A DNA stretch of 9,299 nt from Chthonomonas sp. UBA2391 (lineage in GTDB: Bacteria; Armatimonadota; Fimbriimonadia; Fimbriimonadales; Fimbriimonadaceae). Shown piece by piece: positions 5,685 to 9,299 of this stretch (its first letter is position 1; the number at the start of each line of letters is the position of its first letter). Under the pieces are notes generated by a model. That model ran no database searches. It worked only from the letters and a program-made list of their open reading frames with translations, and was not told where the DNA came from. Where the stretch lies: the NCBI GenBank assembly GCA_002343825.1, contig DDSL01000142.1, positions 1-9,299 on the forward strand, given 5' to 3'. The position numbers were made by a program, and so were the translations under genes.

Positions 5685-6478
5685 ACCCCACCCTCACAAC
5701 CGACCCCTTGACGAGCTACACGAGCGTCACCGAGATGCCCGGGCAGGGGCAGACCAAAGAAGGGATGAGCATGCTGGTGACGCGGTATGTCACCGCCGCT
5801 CGCATGGCCAAGGGCAAGGATGTCCTCGACGTGAGTTGCGGGCCGGGGATGGGGATCGGGCTCCTGCTGCAGGAGGCCAAAAGCGTGACCGCAGGCGACT
5901 TCGACACCGATATGGTGGCCAAGGTCAACGAAACCTACAGCGGTCGGGTCACCGCCCAACAACTCGACGCAACGGCGCTTCCGTTCGCGGATTCCAGCTT
6001 CGACCTCGTGCTGATCATGGAGTCGATCTACTTTATGCCCGAGGGCCAAAGAGCCATTACGGAAGCGGCCCGGGTTTTGCGCCCAGGCGGAAAGCTCTTT
6101 ATCGCGACTGCAAATCGGGATTGGACGAGCTTCAATCCAGCCCCGATGACCCATCACTACTTCACCGCCGCCGAGCTGGTTGGCCTTTTCCAAAAGCACG
6201 GTCTGCAACCTGAGATTAAGGTCGGGTTCCGCGATGAACCGGCAGGCATTAAGGGCAAGATCTTTAGCGTGGTCCGAAAGCTTGCCGTCACTTTCCGCCT
6301 AATCCCCGACACCATGGAGGGCAAGGAAAAGCTCAAGCGGCTTGTCTATGGCCCCCTGCCGACGATGCCGGATGTACTGAAAGAATCCGATGCTGAGTTC
6401 CATGAATTTGTGGATTTAGGGGGGAACGAAGTCCCAAAAGACTACAAAGTCGTCTATGCTATCGGGACAAAGGGGTAG
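5681..6478 (+). CDS. Class I SAM-dependent methyltransferase
   Basis: A 265-residue soluble methyltransferase of the Methyltransf_11 type. The SAM-binding motif I is VLDVSCGPGMG (48-58), followed by an acidic residue after strand 2 (D73/D75), motif II PFADSSFDLVLIME (101-114) and motif III RVLRPGGKLFIAT (131-143). This order and spacing are typical of the Rossmann-type family. The C-terminal 100 residues probably form the substrate cap and do not reveal the substrate. The start codon overlaps the transketolase C-subunit stop (ATGA), so the two are made together. The sugar dehydratase follows 50 bases downstream. O- or N-methylation of a sugar nucleotide or glycan would fit this setting, but a small-molecule, lipid or quinone substrate is equally possible on sequence alone. 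Confidence 0.88.
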   Translation: MNPTLTTDPLTSYTSVTEMPGQGQTKEGMSMLVTRYVTAARMAKGKDVLDVSCGPGMGIGLLLQEAKSVTAGDFDTDMVAKVNETYSGRVTAQQLDATALPFADSSFDLVLIMESIYFMPEGQRAITEAARVLRPGGKLFIATANRDWTSFNPAPMTHHYFTAAELVGLFQKHGLQPEIKVGFRDEPAGIKGKIFSVVRKLAVTFRLIPDTMEGKEKLKRLVYGPLPTMPDVLKESDAEFHEFVDLGGNEVPKDYKVVYAIGTKG

Positions 6479-6498
6479 CCTTAGCGGCTGAATCCTAG

Positions 6499-6515
6499 TG
6501 CCTCAGGACGAGGCA
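6499..6515 (+). repeat. Small hairpin before the sugar dehydratase gene
   Basis: TGCCTC (6499-6504) and GAGGCA (6510-6515) form a 6-base stem with a 5-base loop in the 50-base gap between the methyltransferase and the dehydratase. It is too short and lacks a T-tract to be a confident terminator. Confidence 0.25.
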
Positions 6516-6528
6516 ATCTGAAAGGGGT

Positions 6529-8475
6529 ATGGATACGAGATCTCTGATACGTGATGCGATGAGCAAACCCGGCGCCCGGTGGGCCCGGTTTTTCCGCGAC
6601 CTTGCGATGGATCTCGGCCTGATCTTCGGCTCCCTTTGGCTTGCCTTTCAGCTCGTTTGGGAGTTCCAAACTCCGCTCCCGTTCGGCACCTTTGCCCTCC
6701 GATTTGGCATGCCGATCCTAGTCATCGGGATGCTTTTGCTGGCCTGGCGGGGCGCCCACCGGATCAATGCTCGGTATCTGGGCCTCTATGACTTTGCAAA
6801 CCTCGCTCTCGTGGTTGGGTTGCTGTCCAGCGCTCTGGTCGCCATTGAGGTGGCAACTGAATTCACCCAAAGCATCCGGGGGCTCGTTGTTTTCCCCGTT
6901 CTGTTTGGTTTCCTTTCACTCAGCTTGCTAAGTGGGTTGCGCATCGTTCAGCGACAGGTCGATTGGCAAGTCGCAGTGAGCCGTGGACGGCGCAACAAGC
7001 GTCGGACTCTGATCGTCGGAGCCGGTGACGCCGGAGAGATGATCGTGCGAGAGATGACCCGCTCGCCGCACTCCGAGCATCAGCCAGTCGGATTCGTCGA
7101 TGACAATCCCGACAAACGCCTCCTCACGATCCACGGAGTCCGCGTGATGGGGCGTACGGAACTGATCCCGCAGATCGTCGGTAAGCACAATATCGACGAG
7201 GTCATCCTCGCCGTTCCCAGTGCCAGTGGAGCCGTCATTCGCCGGATTTTGGAGCTCTGCGACCAAGCTGAAGTCCCCGTGCGCACGCTACCGCCGGTCG
7301 CTCAGATTCTGAATGGTGAGGCCCGCCTTCAGCGCACTCTGCGCCATGTGGATATCGAGGACCTTCTTCGGCGCGCTCCGGCCCAAACCGACATCAGCCG
7401 GGCGGCGGCCTACATCTCGGCCGAAACCGTCCTCGTGACCGGTGGAGGAGGCAGCATCGGGTCCGAGTTGGCTCGTCAAATCGCCCAGATTGCTCCCGCA
7501 AACCTGATCCTGCTTGGCAAAGGTGAGAACTCGGTTTATGAGATCGAACAGGAACTGATGAATGAGATGGGGTTCGCCCCGACTTGCGTCATCGGTGATG
7601 TTCGCGATCGGGCGTCGATGGAGCGAATTTTCCGGCAGTACAGCCCGACGGTCGTGTTCCACGCCGCCGCCCACAAGCACGTACCGCTGATGCAGGGCAA
7701 CCCGATCGAGGCGGTCAAGAACAACGTCTTTGCCACCGAACTGCTCTGTGAGCTCTCGGCCCGATTCGGGGTCCGAAAGTTCGTCTATATCTCCACCGAT
7801 AAAGCGGTCAAGCCCAGTAGCGTGATGGGCGCGACCAAACGGGTCGGAGAGATGATCGTCCGGGCGTGGGCCCAGCGCAGCGAAACGGAGTTTGCCATCG
7901 TGCGCTTTGGGAACGTCCTGGGAAGCCGAGGGTCGTTGATCCCGGTCTTGAAGAAGCAGATTGCCCGTGGTGGTCCAGTCCGGATCACCCATCCGGACAT
8001 GACTCGGTACTTCATGACGATCCCCGAGGCCGTCCAGCTGATTCTGCAAGCCGGAGCCATGGGGAGCAAGGCCGAGCTCTTCATCCTGGACATGGGCGAG
8101 CCGGTCAAGATTTTGGATCTGGCCAAGGACCTGATCCGACTCCACGGTCTGACTCCCGGCGAAGATATCGAAATCCAGTTCGTGGGGATGCGCCCGGGAG
8201 AAAAGACCCACGAAGAGCTGGTCTACGAACAGGAGCAACTGCAACCCACCGAGCATAGCAAGATTCGAGTCGTCAGCAACGAGGGCGAAGTCAACTTCGA
8301 ATGGCTCAAGAGCGAGATTAACCGGCTGCAAGAATTGACCCACAATGGAGAGCCCGAGGGACTGCGACAGGCGCTCATGGAGATCGCCTGGGGCAAGAGC
8401 GAGGTTCCCTTCCGCTATGCGGTGATCGAGGACTCGGCGGTGCCCCATGAAGATCGAGATCCAGCTCAGTCCTGA
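6529..8475 (+). CDS. Membrane NDP-sugar 4,6-dehydratase (WbpM/PglF/CapD family)
   Basis: A 648-residue polysaccharide-biosynthesis enzyme. Four hydrophobic segments (about 24-44, 56-74, 90-108, 117-137) anchor it in the membrane. They precede a first Rossmann domain with GAGDAGE (164-170) and a catalytic extended SDR domain with GGGGSIGSE (305-313), HKHVPLM (382-388), STDKAVKPSSVMGATKR (422-438) and RPGEK (555-559). The catalytic D424/K425 and the M433-x3-K437 motif, in which Met replaces the usual SDR Tyr, are characteristic of the WbpM/PglF/FlaA1 group. These remove water from UDP-GlcNAc-type sugars to give 4-keto-6-deoxy sugars for O-antigen, capsule or protein glycans. The length agrees with the long, membrane-bound WbpM/PglF members. 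The first ATG is used; AAAGGGG (6521-6527) is only one base from it, so the start is slightly uncertain (the next in-frame ATG is 6559). The 3' end overlaps dut by 29 bases. Confidence 0.95.
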   Translation: MDTRSLIRDAMSKPGARWARFFRDLAMDLGLIFGSLWLAFQLVWEFQTPLPFGTFALRFGMPILVIGMLLLAWRGAHRINARYLGLYDFANLALVVGLLSSALVAIEVATEFTQSIRGLVVFPVLFGFLSLSLLSGLRIVQRQVDWQVAVSRGRRNKRRTLIVGAGDAGEMIVREMTRSPHSEHQPVGFVDDNPDKRLLTIHGVRVMGRTELIPQIVGKHNIDEVILAVPSASGAVIRRILELCDQAEVPVRTLPPVAQILNGEARLQRTLRHVDIEDLLRRAPAQTDISRAAAYISAETVLVTGGGGSIGSELARQIAQIAPANLILLGKGENSVYEIEQELMNEMGFAPTCVIGDVRDRASMERIFRQYSPTVVFHAAAHKHVPLMQGNPIEAVKNNVFATELLCELSARFGVRKFVYISTDKAVKPSSVMGATKRVGEMIVRAWAQRSETEFAIVRFGNVLGSRGSLIPVLKKQIARGGPVRITHPDMTRYFMTIPEAVQLILQAGAMGSKAELFILDMGEPVKILDLAKDLIRLHGLTPGEDIEIQFVGMRPGEKTHEELVYEQEQLQPTEHSKIRVVSNEGEVNFEWLKSEINRLQELTHNGEPEGLRQALMEIAWGKSEVPFRYAVIEDSAVPHEDRDPAQS

Positions 8476-8884
8476 CGCGGCCGTTCCGATCTATGCCACC
8501 CCAGGGGCCGCCGGTGCCGACCTGACGTGCGCAGAATCCATCACGCTCCAACCCGGAGAGAGACGCTTGGTGCCGACGGGTCTTCGGATGGCGATTCCGG
8601 CTGGGTATGAGGTCCAGATACGCCCTCGTTCTGGGCTAGCCTTGCGCCATGGAATCTCGATGGTGAACACGCCGGGAACGATCGACAGCGACTATCGAGG
8701 CGAAATCGGGGTTCTCCTGATCAATTTGGGTTCGGAAACCGTCGTTCTTGAAAAAGGAGAACGTGTCGCCCAAATGGTCCTTGCTCCGGTGGTCCAGGCT
8801 GAGTTTGAACTTGTCGATGAACTCCAGCCCAGTGACCGTGGGGAAGGAGGCTTTGGGAGCACCGGGACGACCCGCCTCACCTGA
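8447..8884 (+). CDS. dut: dUTP diphosphatase (dUTPase)
   Basis: Trimeric-type dUTPase of 145 residues, hydrolysing dUTP to dUMP and pyrophosphate, which keeps uracil out of DNA and supplies dTMP synthesis. All five family motifs are present: AGADL (22-26); RPRSGLALRHGI (59-70); NTPGTIDSDYRGEIGV (74-89), with the catalytic Asp at 80; KGERVAQM (103-110); and the Gly-rich, phosphate-closing RGEGGFGSTG (131-140). Length is standard. It begins inside the last 29 bases of the dehydratase gene in a different frame and has no strong Shine-Dalgarno, so it is probably translated from the same mRNA. The next gene starts two bases after its stop. The link to the sugar dehydratase looks positional rather than functional. 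Confidence 0.97.
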   Translation: MKIEIQLSPDAAVPIYATPGAAGADLTCAESITLQPGERRLVPTGLRMAIPAGYEVQIRPRSGLALRHGISMVNTPGTIDSDYRGEIGVLLINLGSETVVLEKGERVAQMVLAPVVQAEFELVDELQPSDRGEGGFGSTGTTRLT

Positions 8885-8886
8885 CC

Positions 8887-9299
8887 ATGGAATTGGCCCC
8901 TGAACTTGATCGATTGCTGGCCCAGGCCAACGTCCACCGTTTGCGGCGTCAATACGCCGAAGCGAGGGAGACGGCGCTGAAGGTTCTTCAAGAAGATCCC
9001 AAGAACGTCGACGCCCATCGCGTCCTAGGAGATTTGGCCTACGATCAAGACAAGCTTGATGAGGCCAAGGAGTGGTACGAGCTGACTCGTGATCTTGCTC
9101 CCAATAGCCCTGCCGATGCCGACCGACTGGCCCTCATCGTGCGGCGGTTAGAATCCCAAAATGGGGCCCCGAGTGGCACCGTTCCGAAGCCCAAAACGGC
9201 GCTCGTGGCCATTTTGGCGGTCGCGTTTTTGGCCTCGGTGATCTTCGCCAGCTACCTCGCGGGGCAGTCTGGGGCGGGGTCCAAGGCGGATCCCCTGGG
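8887..9299 (+). CDS. TPR-repeat protein with one membrane segment, N-terminal part
   Basis: This gene runs off the window; 137 codons are visible. Residues 9-75 are helical with TPR character: YAEARETALKVLQEDPKNVD is followed by AHRVLGDLAYDQDKLDEAKE and then WYELTRDLAPNSP, giving about two tetratricopeptide units. A Pro-rich linker (94-103) leads to a hydrophobic segment at about 104-124 (TALVAILAVAFLASVIFASY), which would cross the inner membrane and place the TPR part in the cytoplasm. There is no N-terminal signal peptide. It starts two bases after the dUTPase stop (TGACCATGG) with no clear Shine-Dalgarno, implying coupled translation. Such proteins usually act as assembly scaffolds; the specific role cannot be told without the C-terminal part. 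Confidence 0.85.
   Translation, partial: MELAPELDRLLAQANVHRLRRQYAEARETALKVLQEDPKNVDAHRVLGDLAYDQDKLDEAKEWYELTRDLAPNSPADADRLALIVRRLESQNGAPSGTVPKPKTALVAILAVAFLASVIFASYLAGQSGAGSKADPL

Noticed and set aside
5585..6213. Open frames of just over 200 codons on both strands over the methyltransferase.
   Set aside because: Both are low-complexity, Arg/His/Gly-rich shadows of the methyltransferase, which has clear SAM motifs in its own frame.
7288..8448. Long open frame (386 codons) on the minus strand inside the sugar dehydratase gene.
   Set aside because: It is antisense to a gene with all family motifs, has no recognisable domain, and is explained by high GC codon bias that suppresses stops in the complementary frame.
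1..9299. Mobile element, CRISPR array, tRNA or rRNA gene.
   Set aside because: No terminal inverted repeats with a transposase, spaced direct repeats, cloverleaf or rRNA-like sequence were seen on either strand.

Overview
The window reads as an ordinary bacterial chromosome segment with high GC content and dense coding on both strands. It has no rRNA, tRNA, insertion sequence, integrase or CRISPR array that I can see. A PEP-CTERM protein, a membrane NDP-sugar dehydratase of the WbpM/PglF/CapD type, a split transketolase and weak Shine-Dalgarno usage point to a Gram-negative, polysaccharide-producing bacterium. Armatimonadota (Fimbriimonadia-like) would fit. Planctomycetes, Verrucomicrobia and others with PEP-CTERM/exosortase systems are alternatives, and the sequence alone does not settle it.

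Layout: 1-89 is the C-terminal tail of a 3-isopropylmalate dehydratase large subunit (leuC). It is followed after 15 bases by a lipoprotein with two complete FKBP prolyl-isomerase domains (105-935). A strong hairpin (944-972) separates this from a convergent, AT-richer gene on the minus strand (1005-3086). That gene encodes a 693-residue exported protein with a PEP-CTERM sorting signal in its middle, followed at once by what looks like a second signal peptide. It is the oddest object in the window: two exported proteins joined in one frame across an AAAA run. From the 203-base divergent region 3087-3289 a small exported OB-fold (BOF-family) protein runs rightwards (3290-3688) and converges with a transketolase N-terminal subunit on the minus strand (3697-4518).

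The transketolase C-terminal subunit (4719-5684) lies on the plus strand, diverging from its partner across a 200-base palindrome-rich intergenic region. It is translationally coupled (ATGA overlap) to a SAM-dependent methyltransferase (5681-6478). Next come the membrane NDP-sugar 4,6-dehydratase (6529-8475), dUTPase (8447-8884, overlapping its neighbour by 29 bases) and the start of a TPR protein with one membrane segment (8887 to the window end).

How they may work together: the transketolase pair, methyltransferase and sugar dehydratase could form part of a surface-glycan pathway, and PEP-CTERM sorting is known to be associated with exopolysaccharide loci. This is inference from neighbourhood. 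LeuC, dUTPase and the FKBP lipoprotein look like housekeeping genes. I found no convincing wholly new system. The best leads are the internal PEP-CTERM/second-signal fusion, the divergent arrangement of the two transketolase halves, and the structured leader before the C-terminal half.
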